Below are positions 9,577 to 17,124 of a DNA stretch of 64,000 bases, piece by piece; position 1 is the stretch's first letter, and each line of letters opens with the position of its first letter. The notes below the pieces were generated by a model. That model saw only the letters and a program-made list of their open reading frames with translations. It ran no database searches and was not told where the DNA came from. The DNA is taken from contig NZ_KI421511.1 of assembly GCF_000473265.1 (NCBI RefSeq), positions 1,229,731-1,293,730 of the forward strand, given 5' to 3'. The stretch is from Amycolatopsis thermoflava N1165 (GTDB lineage Bacteria > Actinomycetota > Actinomycetes > Mycobacteriales > Pseudonocardiaceae). Both the position numbers and the translations under genes were made by a program.

Positions 9577-10515
9577 ATGCACTGGTCCCAGGTCGAGATC
9601 GGGGCGCTCGCGCGCGCCGCGAGCTGCGCCCCCTCGGTCCACAACTCGCAGCCATGGGCGCTGGAGGTCCCGGACGGGGTCTTGCGGCTGTACGAACGGT
9701 TTGACGTGTCGTTGCCGCGGCACGACCCGACCGGCCGCGACCGGGTGCTGTCCTGCGGCGCGGCGCTGGCGAACCTGGACCTCGCGGTGCGGGTCCTCGG
9801 CTGGCGGCCAGAGGTCGGGTTGCTGCCGTCGCCGGAGCGGGCGGACCTGGTCGCCGAGATCCGCGCCGCCGAGCCAGGGGAGGCCACGCCTGCCGAACTG
9901 AAGCGCTACTCGGCGATCTTCCAGCGCAGCAGCTACCGCTCGCCGTTCGCGCTGCACCACGTCCCGCCACGGCTCCTGCGCCTGCTGGGCGACACGGCGG
10001 CCGGGCCGGGCACGGAGGCGCGGCTCGTCCAGCCCCGGACCGAGGCGGCGCCGCTGGCCGAGCTGCTGGCGCACGCCGGGCAGCTGCTCCGCGCCGACCG
10101 GGCCTACCAGCGGGAACTGACCGCCTGGACCGCCCAGCTGCGGGAACCGCCGTCGCGGGAGACCACGCTGCCCTGGTCGGGCCTGGTGCGCGCCGACACG
10201 CACCTGCCCGACACGGTGACCCTGACCGAGCGGGTCGCGGCGGAATCCCTGCTGATCGTGCTCACCGCGGACGACACCCGCCGCGACCAGCTGCACGCCG
10301 GCGCCGCGCTGGAGCGGGCCTGGCTCGCCGCCATCACCGAGGGGCTGGTCGGTTCGGTCCTGACTCAGCCGCTGCACCTGCCCGAGGTGCGTGCCGGGCT
10401 CATCGAGAAGCTCGGCCTCCCCGGGTACCCGCAGGCGATCCTCCGGATCGGCTACCCGGTGACGGCCACCCCCGGCCGGGTGTTGGCGCCGACCGGGGCG
10501 GGGAAACGCGGATGA
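9577..10515 (+). CDS. Acg-family nitroreductase-like flavoprotein
   Basis: A 312-residue protein of the Acg/Rv2032 nitroreductase-like family: the N-terminal SCAPSVHNSQPW motif for flavin binding, then two nitroreductase-like halves with RSSYRSPF near residue 117 and the LTQPLHLPEVR region near the C-terminus. In mycobacteria Acg is a DosR-regulon member that sequesters FMN. The start is ATG 9577, with GGAGGA 6 bases before it; ATG 9572 is out of frame. Its stop overlaps the start of the first 10512 repeat unit (ATGA), so downstream small frames are probably cotranslated. Confidence 0.88.
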   Translation: MHWSQVEIGALARAASCAPSVHNSQPWALEVPDGVLRLYERFDVSLPRHDPTGRDRVLSCGAALANLDLAVRVLGWRPEVGLLPSPERADLVAEIRAAEPGEATPAELKRYSAIFQRSSYRSPFALHHVPPRLLRLLGDTAAGPGTEARLVQPRTEAAPLAELLAHAGQLLRADRAYQRELTAWTAQLREPPSRETTLPWSGLVRADTHLPDTVTLTERVAAESLLIVLTADDTRRDQLHAGAALERAWLAAITEGLVGSVLTQPLHLPEVRAGLIEKLGLPGYPQAILRIGYPVTATPGRVLAPTGAGKRG

Positions 10516-10853
10516 GCACGACGCCGGGGCGCTACCGGCGGGCGGCCGCTCGCCGCGCGGCGGGTTCCCAGCTGATGGGTTCCGCGCCTGCCCCATTGGC
10601 CGGTGGGTGGTTGTGCGTGCCGCGGTGCCGCAGGGGGCCACGTCCAGGGCGGCGGCCGGGTGGGGAGGTGGGGATGAGCGCCACCGCACGTGGGGGCCAT
10701 CGGCGGGTGGCTCACCGTTGCTTGGGGGACCCGGTGGTCGTGTGGCCGGCCCGCGGGCGCTTGTGGGGCTACCGCGCGCGGCGTGGTGGTGAGGTGGTCG
10801 AGTTCCCGGTGGGCCGGCTCCGGGGCGGCGGCTGGGTGGGGAGGCGGGGATGA
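10512..10853 (+). CDS. Fused partial copies (units 1 and 2) of the DDN-like N-terminus
   Basis: This 113-codon frame contains two degenerate copies of the 5' end of the gene at 11026, starting at 10512 and 10674 (162 bases apart, hence in frame). Unit 1 resembles the final gene in the GSAPAPLAGG segment; unit 2 keeps YRARRGGEVVEFPVG. Both lack the rest of the domain. The frame overlaps the nitroreductase stop at its start and the next unit at its end (ATGA both times). It may be translated, but an enzymatic function is unlikely; it may be duplication debris or a coupling leader. Confidence 0.45.
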   Translation: MSTTPGRYRRAAARRAAGSQLMGSAPAPLAGGWLCVPRCRRGPRPGRRPGGEVGMSATARGGHRRVAHRCLGDPVVVWPARGRLWGYRARRGGEVVEFPVGRLRGGGWVGRRG

Positions 10854-11029
10854 GCACCACCGCACCTGGGCGCCATCGGCGGGTGGCTCGCCGTTGCTTG
10901 GGTGACGGGGTGGTGGTGTGGCCGGCTCGCGGGCGGTTGCTGCGCTACCGCGCGCGGTGTGGTGGTGAGGTGGTCGAGTTCCGGGTGGGCTGGATCCGGG
11001 GCGGCGGCCGGGTGGGGAGGCGGGGATGA
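10850..11029 (+). CDS. Partial copy (unit 3) of the DDN-like N-terminus, 59 codons
   Basis: The frame reads MSTTAPGRHRRVARRCLGD, then RYRARCGGEVVEFRVG, a truncated copy of the first third of the DDN-like domain encoded at 11026. It begins by an ATGA overlap with the frame before it and ends by an ATGA overlap with the next gene. Ribosomes could thus move through the array by coupling. The product is short, Arg-rich and probably without enzymatic role. Alternative reading: a non-functional tandem duplication. Confidence 0.45.
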   Translation: MSTTAPGRHRRVARRCLGDGVVVWPARGRLLRYRARCGGEVVEFRVGWIRGGGRVGRRG

Positions 11030-12051
11030 GCACCACCGCACCTGGGCGCCATCGGCGGGCGAGCGCTCGCCGCGGGATCGGCAACCGTGTGGTCCTCGGG
11101 TTGCTGGGCTCGGCGCTCGCTCCGCTGGCGGGCGGGCGGTTGTGTGTGCTGCGGTACCGCGCGCGGCGTGGTGGTGAGGTGGTCGAGTTCCCGGTGGGCC
11201 CCGTCCGGGACGGTGACCACGTGCTGGTGATGGCCGGACGGGCCGCCCGCAAAACGTGGTGGCGGCACTTCCGCACCCCGGCGCCCGTTGAGGTGCGGCT
11301 GCCGGGCGGGTGGTCGGCCGGTGTGGGCCGGGTGCTGCACGGCGCCGAGCGCGAGGCAGCCCTGGCCGTGTACCGGCACCACCGGCCCCACGTGCCCGCA
11401 GAGGCACCGCTGGTCACCATCGACCTGCCGCCCGCGGAACCGTTGCGCGGCAAGGCGTTCGCGTGGAGCTGGTTCTGGATCGTCACGCTGGCCGAGTTCG
11501 CCGGGTTCGCCGTGCCCGCCGTCGTCGGCGCGCTCACCGCCGGGGCCGCACCCGCGGTCGCCGTGCCCGTCCTCCTGGCCGCCGGGGCGGTCGAAGGGGC
11601 CGCGCTCGGCTGCGGGCAGGCGCTCGTGCTGCGGCACGCGCTGCCGGCCCTGCCCGGGCGGCGCTGGATCGCGGCGACCTCGGCCGGCGCGGTCGTCGCC
11701 TACCTGGCCGGCACGCTCCCGGCCGCGGCGGAGATCCACCGCCGGCCGCCGGTGCAGGCCGCGGCGGCCGCGGTGGCGCTCGGGCTGGTCCTGCTCGCGT
11801 CACTCGGCACGGCCCAATGGCCGCTCCTGCGCTCGCACCTGTCCCGCGCGTGGCGGTGGATCCCGGTCACCGCCGCGGCCTGGCTGGCCGGGCTGGGCGT
11901 GTTCCTCGCCGTCACCATGCCGCTGTGGCACGACGGGCAAGCCCTGGCCGTGACGGTGCTGATCGGCGCCGGCGGCGGGCTGCTCATGGCCGCCACCACC
12001 TCCGCGATCACCGGCTTCGCGCTGGCCCGGCTGCTGGCCTCGGGCGGCTGA
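11026..12051 (+). CDS. DDN-like (F420-nitroreductase-fold) domain fused to a membrane domain
   Basis: A 341-residue protein. Residues 25-110 resemble the deazaflavin-dependent nitroreductase (DDN/DUF385) fold: RYRARRGGEVVEFPVG, DGDHVLVMAGR, KTWWRHFR, then VEVRLPGGW. Residues 145-335 form about six hydrophobic helices, starting at FAWSWFWIVTLAEFAGF. I see no clear F420-contact residues, so cofactor use is uncertain. The gene lies in the DosR-like island after Acg and is preceded by partial duplications of its own 5' end. I infer a membrane-tethered redox or cofactor-binding protein made under hypoxic stress. Confidence 0.6.
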   Translation: MSTTAPGRHRRASARRGIGNRVVLGLLGSALAPLAGGRLCVLRYRARRGGEVVEFPVGPVRDGDHVLVMAGRAARKTWWRHFRTPAPVEVRLPGGWSAGVGRVLHGAEREAALAVYRHHRPHVPAEAPLVTIDLPPAEPLRGKAFAWSWFWIVTLAEFAGFAVPAVVGALTAGAAPAVAVPVLLAAGAVEGAALGCGQALVLRHALPALPGRRWIAATSAGAVVAYLAGTLPAAAEIHRRPPVQAAAAAVALGLVLLASLGTAQWPLLRSHLSRAWRWIPVTAAAWLAGLGVFLAVTMPLWHDGQALAVTVLIGAGGGLLMAATTSAITGFALARLLASGG

Positions 12052-12055
12052 GGAC

Positions 12056-12071
12056 AGGGCACAAAGTCCCC
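12056..12071. promoter_or_regulatory. DosR/DevR-like box
   Basis: AGGGCACAAAGTCCCC reads on the opposite strand as GGGGACTTTGTGCCCT, a good match to the DosR consensus half-sites GGGACTTT and GCCC. It begins a few bases after the membrane-protein stop and lies 80 bases before the 12152 gene, in the promoter region of the UspA operon. Confidence 0.55.
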
Positions 12072-12095
12072 GCCGTCGGCGACCTCAGCCCCGCC

Positions 12096-12118
12096 ACGAC
12101 GGGCCCTCCGCCCGTCGT
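12096..12118. promoter_or_regulatory. Perfect 9-base inverted repeat, hairpin or operator
   Basis: ACGACGGGC (12096-12104) and GCCCGTCGT (12110-12118) are perfect inverted arms around CCTCC. It lies between the 12056 box and a probable -10 element (TAGCGT at 12139-12144), so it could be a terminator for the upstream operon or an operator for the downstream one. The lack of a T-run and the position near -45 favour an operator role slightly. Confidence 0.4.
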
Positions 12119-12138
12119 CCCGGGCCTCCGTCCGCGAA

Positions 12139-12151
12139 TAGCGTTCCTGGC
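12139..12151 (+). promoter_or_regulatory. Probable -10 element for a leaderless transcript
   Basis: TAGCGT fits the actinobacterial TANNNT -10 pattern and ends 7 bases before the ATG at 12152, which has no ribosome site. Transcription would start at or next to the ATG, giving a leaderless mRNA. Confidence 0.45.
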
Positions 12152-12382
12152 ATGGAGATCAGCTCGCACGAACCGACCCCGGAAGAACGTCACCGCACCG
12201 CGCGCGCCGTCGCCGGCCAGGCGAAGGACGCCGACGAGCTCCGCGAGCTCCTCGCCATGCTCGGGCTGTCCCCGGCCGAAGGCCGCGCACCGGTCCCGCG
12301 ACCGCGCCGGCAGCCGGCGAACCGGACCCTGACCATCCCGGAACTCACCGCGTTCGTCCAGCGCGCCACGGCCGCGGCGTGA
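12152..12382 (+). CDS. Small helical protein of the stress island, function unknown
   Basis: A 76-residue soluble protein, rich in charged residues, with two predicted helices (EERHRTARAVAGQAKDADEL and the IPELTAFVQRAT end). I recognise no named domain. The middle, LGLSPAEGR, and the basic PRPRRQP linker are typical of short actinobacterial proteins found beside USP genes. It probably starts on a leaderless transcript under DosR-like control and sits 23 bases before the first USP gene, so it is likely cotranscribed with the stress proteins. Confidence 0.6.
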   Translation: MEISSHEPTPEERHRTARAVAGQAKDADELRELLAMLGLSPAEGRAPVPRPRRQPANRTLTIPELTAFVQRATAAA

Positions 12383-12405
12383 ACCCGGACCCGAGAGGAA
12401 CAGCC

Positions 12406-13296
12406 ATGTCCAACTCCGCGAACCCGGTCGTCGTCGGGGTCGACGGCTCCGAAGCGTCGCTCGGCGCGGTCCGCTGGGCCGCCGCCGAGGCGCGCCGCCG
12501 GAACGTGCCGCTGAAACTGGTGCACGCACTGGACGAAGCCTCGCTCGGCTACCCCCAGCCGATGCCGGTGCACGTGGACCTGGCGGGTCTCGCGCGTCAG
12601 CGGGGCCACCGGATCCTGCACGCCGCGAGCGACGTCGCCCGCGACACCGAGTCCGACGTGGACATCCGGCGGAGCCTGCGCGAGGAGCGGCCCGGCGCGG
12701 CGCTGCTGGACGAGTCCCGCGCGGCGAGCACGCTCGTCCTGGGCACCCCGCCCGTGCGGTTCCTCGGCCGTTTCCTGGCCGGGTCGGTCACGATCGCGCT
12801 GGCCGCCAACGCGGACTGCCCGGTCGCCGTGGTCCGGCCGCACGCGGCGGACGACGAGCCGCCCGTCGAGGGGCCGGTCGTGGTCGGGGTCGACGCCTCG
12901 CCCACGAGCGACGAGGCCATCGCGGCCGCGTTCGACGCGGCGTCCCGGCGCGGCGCCGCGCTCGTCGCGGTGCACGCGTGGGACGACTCCTACCTGGGCG
13001 CCCTGTTCGAGGACACGCGCTGGACGCTCGACCGGCCGGCGATCGAGGAGCGCGAGCGCGAGCTGCTGGCCGAGCGGCTGGCGGGCTGGCAGGAGAAGTA
13101 CCCGGACGTCGCCGTCGAGCGGATCGTGGTGCGCGGCGCCCCCGCCGACCGGCTGCTCGACCAGGCCGTCCACGCCCAGCTGATCGTCGTGGGCAGCCGC
13201 GGCCGCGGCGGGTTCGCCGGCATGGTGCTCGGGTCCACCAGCCAGTCGCTGATCACCTTCGCGCTGTGCCCGCTGCTGATCGTCCGCCCGGGGTGA
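12406..13296 (+). CDS. Tandem-domain universal stress protein (UspA family)
   Basis: A 296-residue protein with two USP domains (about residues 6-143 and 156-294). The second holds the full ATP loop GxxGx9GS (GSRGRGGFAGMVLGS); in the first the loop is degenerate (GTPPVRFLG). Tandem USPs of this kind bind ATP and are classic DosR-regulon products, acting in the cytoplasm during hypoxia and growth arrest. The start is ATG 12406, with GAGAGGA upstream; the longer GTG-type frame overlaps the previous gene. It is followed by a broken CBS/BON gene through a GTGA overlap. Confidence 0.92.
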   Translation: MSNSANPVVVGVDGSEASLGAVRWAAAEARRRNVPLKLVHALDEASLGYPQPMPVHVDLAGLARQRGHRILHAASDVARDTESDVDIRRSLREERPGAALLDESRAASTLVLGTPPVRFLGRFLAGSVTIALAANADCPVAVVRPHAADDEPPVEGPVVVGVDASPTSDEAIAAAFDAASRRGAALVAVHAWDDSYLGALFEDTRWTLDRPAIEERERELLAERLAGWQEKYPDVAVERIVVRGAPADRLLDQAVHAQLIVVGSRGRGGFAGMVLGSTSQSLITFALCPLLIVRPG

Positions 13297-13510
13297 GGCA
13301 GGTGCGCAGGCCGGTCGTGGCCGACCTGATGACGCACCCGGTGATGTCCGTGGGTGCCCGCGATGCCGTTCAAGAACGTGGGCCCGGTTGCTCGACCGCA
13401 CCGTCGAACAGGAGGTGCTGCGGCACTGCCGGGCGGCCCCGGAGCAGGCGCGCGCCGGAGTCGTGGACGGGGTCGGGACGCTGACCGGCACCGTCGACCG
13501 GCCGCGGTGA
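13293..13510 (+). pseudogene. CBS-BON domain protein, internally deleted remnant
   Basis: The GTG at 13293, overlapping the USP stop, opens a frame reading VADLMTHPVMSVGARDAV, the normal first strand and helix of a CBS domain. After about 13365 homology changes frame and jumps to a BON-like C-terminus (RTVEQEVLRHC, then GVGTLTGTVDR). An intact actinobacterial CBS-CBS-BON protein is about 200-230 residues; around 130 are missing. CBS proteins beside USPs are common in dormancy regulons (compare Hrp1), so the location fits an eroded member. Confidence 0.7.
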
Positions 13511-13619
13511 CGCGGACCGGGCAGTGCGGCCGACCGAGGCGATCCCGGGTGTGGTCGCCGTGGCCGACCGACTCAATTCCATTGTGGACGACCGGGTTCC
13601 GGATTCGGGGAGGAACGAC

Positions 13620-14501
13620 ATGCCGAACAGCGCAGGGGTGACGGTCGCCGGGGTGGACTGGTCGGAGGCCTCCACCGCGGCGGTGCGCTGGGCCGCGGCC
13701 GACGCGGCGCGGCATCACGGCCTGCTGCACCTCGTGCACGGGTTCTCCCCGTTCACCGGCCGCTACGGCCAAGCGATGCCCGCCCTGCGCGCGTTGCACG
13801 ACGATCTGGCGGACAACGCGAGGGACTTCCTGGCCGCGGCGGTCCGGGTCGCCCGCGACGCCGGTGGTGAGGAACTGGAGGTCACCACGGCGATGCCGGA
13901 GGAGAAACCGGCCGAGGCGCTGATCGCGGCGTCCCGCGGCGCCCGGGCGCTCGTGCTGGGCGCGTCCGGGGACGGCGTGCTCGCCGGGACCACGGCTGTG
14001 CAGGTGGTCTCCCACGCACACTGCCCGGTCGTGGTGGTGCGAGGGCAGCACGGCCCGGCGGCGGGACCGGTGGTGGCCGGTGTCGACGGCAGCCCGTTCA
14101 GCGAGCGGGCGCTGGCGGCGGCTTTCGAGGAGGCCTGTCGGCGCGGGGCGCCACTGGTGGCGGTGCACGCGTGGAGCGACGACGACCTCCTCGGTGGTCT
14201 CGGGTCTTTCCCGCTGGTCGTCGACTGGGACGCGGTGCGGCAGGACGAGGAGCTGGTGCTCGCCGAGCGGATGGCGGGCCGGCAGGAGCGCTACCCCGAC
14301 GTGAAGGTGGACCGCGTCGTGGTGCGCGATCGGCCGCGGCACCAGCTGATCGACTGGAGCGGGCAGGCGCAGCTGGTCGTCGTGGGCAGCCGGGGGCGCG
14401 GCGGGTTCGCCGGGCTGCTGCTGGGGTCGACCAGCCAGGCGCTGATCCACCACGCGGAGTGCCCGGTGATGGTCGTCCGCCCCGGCGGGGAACCGCGATG
14501 A
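13620..14501 (+). CDS. Tandem-domain universal stress protein
   Basis: A 293-residue protein with two USP domains. The C-terminal domain has an intact nucleotide loop (GSRGRGGFAGLLLGSTSQ), while the N-terminal loop is degenerate (GASGDGVLAG), so one ATP site is expected. Its second half is very close to that of the 12406 product (AERMAGRQERYPDVKV versus AERLAGWQEKYPDVAV), pointing to duplication. ATG 13620 has GGGAGGAA at good distance. The protein belongs to the DosR-like island. Confidence 0.92.
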   Translation: MPNSAGVTVAGVDWSEASTAAVRWAAADAARHHGLLHLVHGFSPFTGRYGQAMPALRALHDDLADNARDFLAAAVRVARDAGGEELEVTTAMPEEKPAEALIAASRGARALVLGASGDGVLAGTTAVQVVSHAHCPVVVVRGQHGPAAGPVVAGVDGSPFSERALAAAFEEACRRGAPLVAVHAWSDDDLLGGLGSFPLVVDWDAVRQDEELVLAERMAGRQERYPDVKVDRVVVRDRPRHQLIDWSGQAQLVVVGSRGRGGFAGLLLGSTSQALIHHAECPVMVVRPGGEPR

Positions 14502-14596
14502 CGGCAGGACAGGACGTGGCGGCGGCGCCGGCCGAGGTCCGCCGGCGCCCTGACCCCCGCCGTGACGGCCGGATACCGCCGCAAGGCCCGCACGAC

Positions 14597-14612
14597 GGGG
14601 ACCATCGGCCCT
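14597..14612. promoter_or_regulatory. DosR/DevR-like box upstream of single-domain USP
   Basis: GGGGACCATCGGCCCT is a strong DosR-type inverted site (GGGAC / GGCCC half-sites) 65 bases before the USP start at 14678. The 14502-14677 gap shows no convincing gene, so this is the promoter region for the 14678-16985 operon. Confidence 0.6.
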
Positions 14613-14677
14613 TCACCACCGGCCGTCGCCGGACCAGGCTGGGACACAGGGACAACGACCGGCGAGAGGACGGCGTC

Positions 14678-15133
14678 ATGGCCGCGATCGTGGTGGGGGT
14701 GGACGGCTCCGCGGGCAGCGCCGCTGCGCTGCGGTGGGCGGCGGACGAAGCGGCGCGGACCGGCCGGGACGTGGTGGCGGTCCACGCCTGGAGCTACGCG
14801 GGAGGCGGGGCGACGGCCGAGGCGGTGTTCAGCGCGCACCGGCGGGCCCTCGGCGAGATGGTGGACCGCGCGCACCGCGACCAGCCGGAGGCGAAGATCC
14901 GGCCGGAGGTCACCGAGGGCGAGCCGGCGCAGGTGCTGCTGTCCGCCGCGGAGGACGCGGCCATGCTCGTGCTCGGCAGCCACGGCTACGGGCGGCTCAT
15001 GCGCGCGCTGGTCGGTTCCGTCGGCGCGCAGTGCCTGCGCCGGGCGCACTGCCCGGTGGTGATCGTGCCCGCCGCACGCACGGCCCGGCACCCGCTGGCC
15101 GAGGTGGACTACCAGTCCGGTCCGATGGTGTGA
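14678..15133 (+). CDS. Single-domain universal stress protein
   Basis: A 151-residue UspA protein: VVGVDGSAGSAAALRWA at the N-terminus, an intact ATP loop GSHGYGRLMRALVGS near residue 108, and a CPVVIVP C-terminal strand. ATG 14678 follows GAGAGGA. It starts a run of closely spaced genes (Rv1733c-like, tandem USP, three-helix-bundle protein) ending at a strong hairpin at 16991, and has its own DosR-like box. The role is inferred as ATP-linked stress adaptation. Confidence 0.92.
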   Translation: MAAIVVGVDGSAGSAAALRWAADEAARTGRDVVAVHAWSYAGGGATAEAVFSAHRRALGEMVDRAHRDQPEAKIRPEVTEGEPAQVLLSAAEDAAMLVLGSHGYGRLMRALVGSVGAQCLRRAHCPVVIVPAARTARHPLAEVDYQSGPMV

Positions 15134-15157
15134 GCGCGTGCTGGGGGAGGAGCGTCG

Positions 15158-15736
15158 ATGTCACCGTTCACGTTGTGGCTGAGCAGGCAGTGGCGTCTGA
15201 TCCGCCCCGGCCGCGGCTCGCTCGCCCGGAGCTGGGACCGCGCCGAGGCGGCCGTGCTCGCCACCGCGGTGCTCGCTGCGCTGTTCGCGGTCCCGGTGGC
15301 CGGTGTCGTCGTCTCCGAGGTCCGGGCCGCCCAGATGGCGGTTTCCCGGCAGCAGCAGGCCGAACGGCGCGAGGTGGACGCGCTGGTGCTCGACGTGACC
15401 CCGCCCAGCCCCGACAGCGACGACGGAACCGCCACCGCGGTGTGGCGCCTGCCCGACGGCAGCGACCGCACCGGAACCGTGCCGGCCGGCCGCGGCACCG
15501 GGCCTGGCGACCGGGTCCCCGTCTGGGTCGACCCGGCCGGGGAGTCCGTGCCCGCGCCGCTGACCGCGAGCGGCGCACTGACCGTGGCCCTCGCCGCGGG
15601 GTTGCTCGCGTGGCTCGGCGTCGTGGCGGCGCTGGGGCTGCTCGTCGCGCTGGTGCGCGCCGGCCTCGGCCGGCTGCGGCTGGCGGCCTGGGAGCGCGAA
15701 TGGTCCGAGCTCGGCAGCGACAAGACCCGGTGGTGA
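15158..15736 (+). CDS. Rv1733c-like membrane protein
   Basis: A 192-residue protein with two transmembrane helices (about residues 30-52 and 137-165) flanking an extracytoplasmic domain that contains a GTATAVWRLPDGS-type segment. Topology and sequence resemble the Rv1733c family, a strongly induced DosR-regulon membrane protein of unknown biochemical function in Mycobacterium tuberculosis. It lies between two USP genes, 24 bases after the first. The family assignment is good; the function is unknown. Confidence 0.8.
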   Translation: MSPFTLWLSRQWRLIRPGRGSLARSWDRAEAAVLATAVLAALFAVPVAGVVVSEVRAAQMAVSRQQQAERREVDALVLDVTPPSPDSDDGTATAVWRLPDGSDRTGTVPAGRGTGPGDRVPVWVDPAGESVPAPLTASGALTVALAAGLLAWLGVVAALGLLVALVRAGLGRLRLAAWEREWSELGSDKTRW

Positions 15737-15743
15737 GGAAACG

Positions 15744-16628
15744 ATGACCGTGCGGGAACACGCCCGGGAAACCCCTGCCCGCCCCGGTGATCGCGCGAGG
15801 CCGGTCGTGGTCGGCGTCGACGGATCCGGCTCGGCGCTCGACGCGGTGCGCTGGGGCGCCCGGGACGCCGCCCGGCTGGGCGTGCCGGTTCGCCTGGTCC
15901 ACGCCTACCCGCGCAGCGACCGGGACTACCCCGCGCTGAGCATGAACGCCGGCCAGATCCGCGCGGAACTGCGCGCCTGGGGCGCCGACCGGCTGCGGAC
16001 CGCCGAAGCGGTGGCGCGGGAGACCGCCCCCGGGGTGACGGTGGAGCTGCGGCTGCACGAGGGCGATCCCCGGGTCGTGCTGCGCCGCGAGTCGGAGCAC
16101 GCCGCGTCGGTTGTCCTCGGGCACGACGGCGCGGGCGGGCTCAGCAGGCTCGTGTTCGGCTCCTGCGGCCTGGCGCTGACGGTGCACGGCCACCGCCCGG
16201 TCGTGGTCGTGCGCGGCCGCGTCGCCGACCAGGGTTCGATCGTCGTCGGCGTCGACGGCACCATCACCGCGGCCCGCTACGCCATGAAGATGGCCGCGCT
16301 GCACGGCACCTCGGTGACGGCGGTGCGGACCTGGCACGCGGCTCCCGGGGACCCGGTGGACCGGCACGACGCGGAACACCGCGGGCTGGTCGCCCGGATG
16401 GCCCCGCTGGCCGAAGAGTTCCCCGGGGTGCCGGTGGAGCACCTGGTGCTGCGCGGGCGCCCCGGGCACACCCTGCTGGAGTTCGGGCAGCACGCCCGCC
16501 TGCTCGTGGTGGGCACCCACGGCAGCAGCGCGTTCGCGGGGCTGCTGCTCGGCTCGACGAGCCAGTCCCTGGCCTTCCGGGCGCCCTGCCCGGTCGCGGT
16601 GGTGCCCGAAGATCCGGAAGACGCGTGA
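15744..16628 (+). CDS. Tandem-domain universal stress protein, divergent
   Basis: A 294-residue protein with two USP domains, each with a GxxGx9GS loop (GHDGAGGLSRLVFGS and GTHGSSAFAGLLLGS), so both may bind nucleotide. The second domain is shortened at its N-terminus (VVGVDGTITAARYAMKMA). It is the most diverged of the island's USPs. It starts 7 bases after the Rv1733c-like gene and is followed after 12 bases by the three-helix-bundle gene, indicating one operon. Confidence 0.9.
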   Translation: MTVREHARETPARPGDRARPVVVGVDGSGSALDAVRWGARDAARLGVPVRLVHAYPRSDRDYPALSMNAGQIRAELRAWGADRLRTAEAVARETAPGVTVELRLHEGDPRVVLRRESEHAASVVLGHDGAGGLSRLVFGSCGLALTVHGHRPVVVVRGRVADQGSIVVGVDGTITAARYAMKMAALHGTSVTAVRTWHAAPGDPVDRHDAEHRGLVARMAPLAEEFPGVPVEHLVLRGRPGHTLLEFGQHARLLVVGTHGSSAFAGLLLGSTSQSLAFRAPCPVAVVPEDPEDA

Positions 16629-16640
16629 GGAGACGACGCC

Positions 16641-16985
16641 ATGAACGACATGGAACGAAGGACGGCGGCCCCGGAAGCGCGGCCGAGCGCGGCGTCCTGG
16701 ACCGGCCATCCGGCGTCGGACCTGGCCGAGGCGTCGATGCGCCGCGACGTCACCGGTGAGGCCTACCGGCAGCGCCCGCACACCCCGGACGGCATCCACC
16801 TCGCCGCCGACGAGCTGGCCGCCGTCGTCGGCGAACTGCGGCGGGTCTGCCCCGGCGCGGACCCGGCGCGGGTGCGTGCGATCGTCGACGGCACGTACCG
16901 CAAGCTCGCCGCCGCCGCGAAGATAACCGACCACTTGATCCCGCTGACGCTGCACCGGGCGCGCGCGGTGCTCGAAGCGGAGTGA
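16641..16985 (+). CDS. Three-helix-bundle dimerisation domain protein
   Basis: A 114-residue protein. Its C-terminal half (about residues 50-113, LAAVVGELRRVCPGADPARVRAIVDGTY) fits the actinobacterial three-helix-bundle dimerisation domain; the N-terminal half is polar and probably unstructured. The molecular function of the domain is unknown, though it is frequent next to USP and dormancy genes. It is the last gene of the island: a 12-base-pair hairpin follows 6 bases after its stop. Confidence 0.7.
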   Translation: MNDMERRTAAPEARPSAASWTGHPASDLAEASMRRDVTGEAYRQRPHTPDGIHLAADELAAVVGELRRVCPGADPARVRAIVDGTYRKLAAAAKITDHLIPLTLHRARAVLEAE

Positions 16986-16990
16986 GGACA

Positions 16991-17027
16991 GGGGAAGGGC
17001 CTCGGGTGCCGGCCGGAGGCCCTTCCC
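16991..17027 (+). terminator. Rho-independent-type hairpin ending the stress island
   Basis: GGGAAGGGCCTC (16992-17003) pairs perfectly with GAGGCCCTTCCC (17016-17027) around a 12-base loop. It begins 6 bases after the stop of the last island gene. There is no T-tract, as is usual in actinomycetes. It also separates this operon from the convergent persulfide dioxygenase gene. Confidence 0.75.
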
Positions 17028-17124
17028 GCAGGTGGATTTCGCAGTGTGCGAGCACCCGTTCGGTCGTGAGGGGCTTCCGATTTCCGGCCCACCGGAAGGG
17101 ACTCCGGGACGGCACGAGCGCCGG

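Larger units (their letters stand above)
10512..11201 (+). repeat. Tandem partial duplications, 162/176/176-base spacing
   Basis: Four successive copies of a unit start at ATGs 10512, 10674, 10850 and 11026. Units 2 and 3 are near-identical 176-mers; unit 1 is shorter and more diverged; unit 4 is the true 5' end of the DDN-like membrane gene. Shared blocks are the ATGAGCACCACCGCACC start, the CGCGCGGCGTGGTGGTGAGG core and the GGGTGGGGAGGCGGGG end. Because 176 is not a multiple of three, each copy changes frame and reaches a stop overlapping the next ATG. Confidence 0.85.

Noticed and set aside
9577-10515. Reading the Acg-type protein as a classical NfsB nitroreductase
   Set aside because: Length (312 residues), the SCAPSVHNSQPW start and its genetic context fit Acg/Rv2032-type proteins better.
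10512-11201. CRISPR-like spacing of repeats
   Set aside because: The repeat units are 162-176 bases, adjacent rather than spaced, and homologous to the following gene, so they are partial gene duplications.
14498-14677. Possible small gene beginning ATGACGGCAGG right after the USP stop
   Set aside because: It continues only as an Arg/Pro-rich stretch in frame with the next USP and has no ribosome site of its own. A DosR-like box lies inside, which suits a promoter region better.
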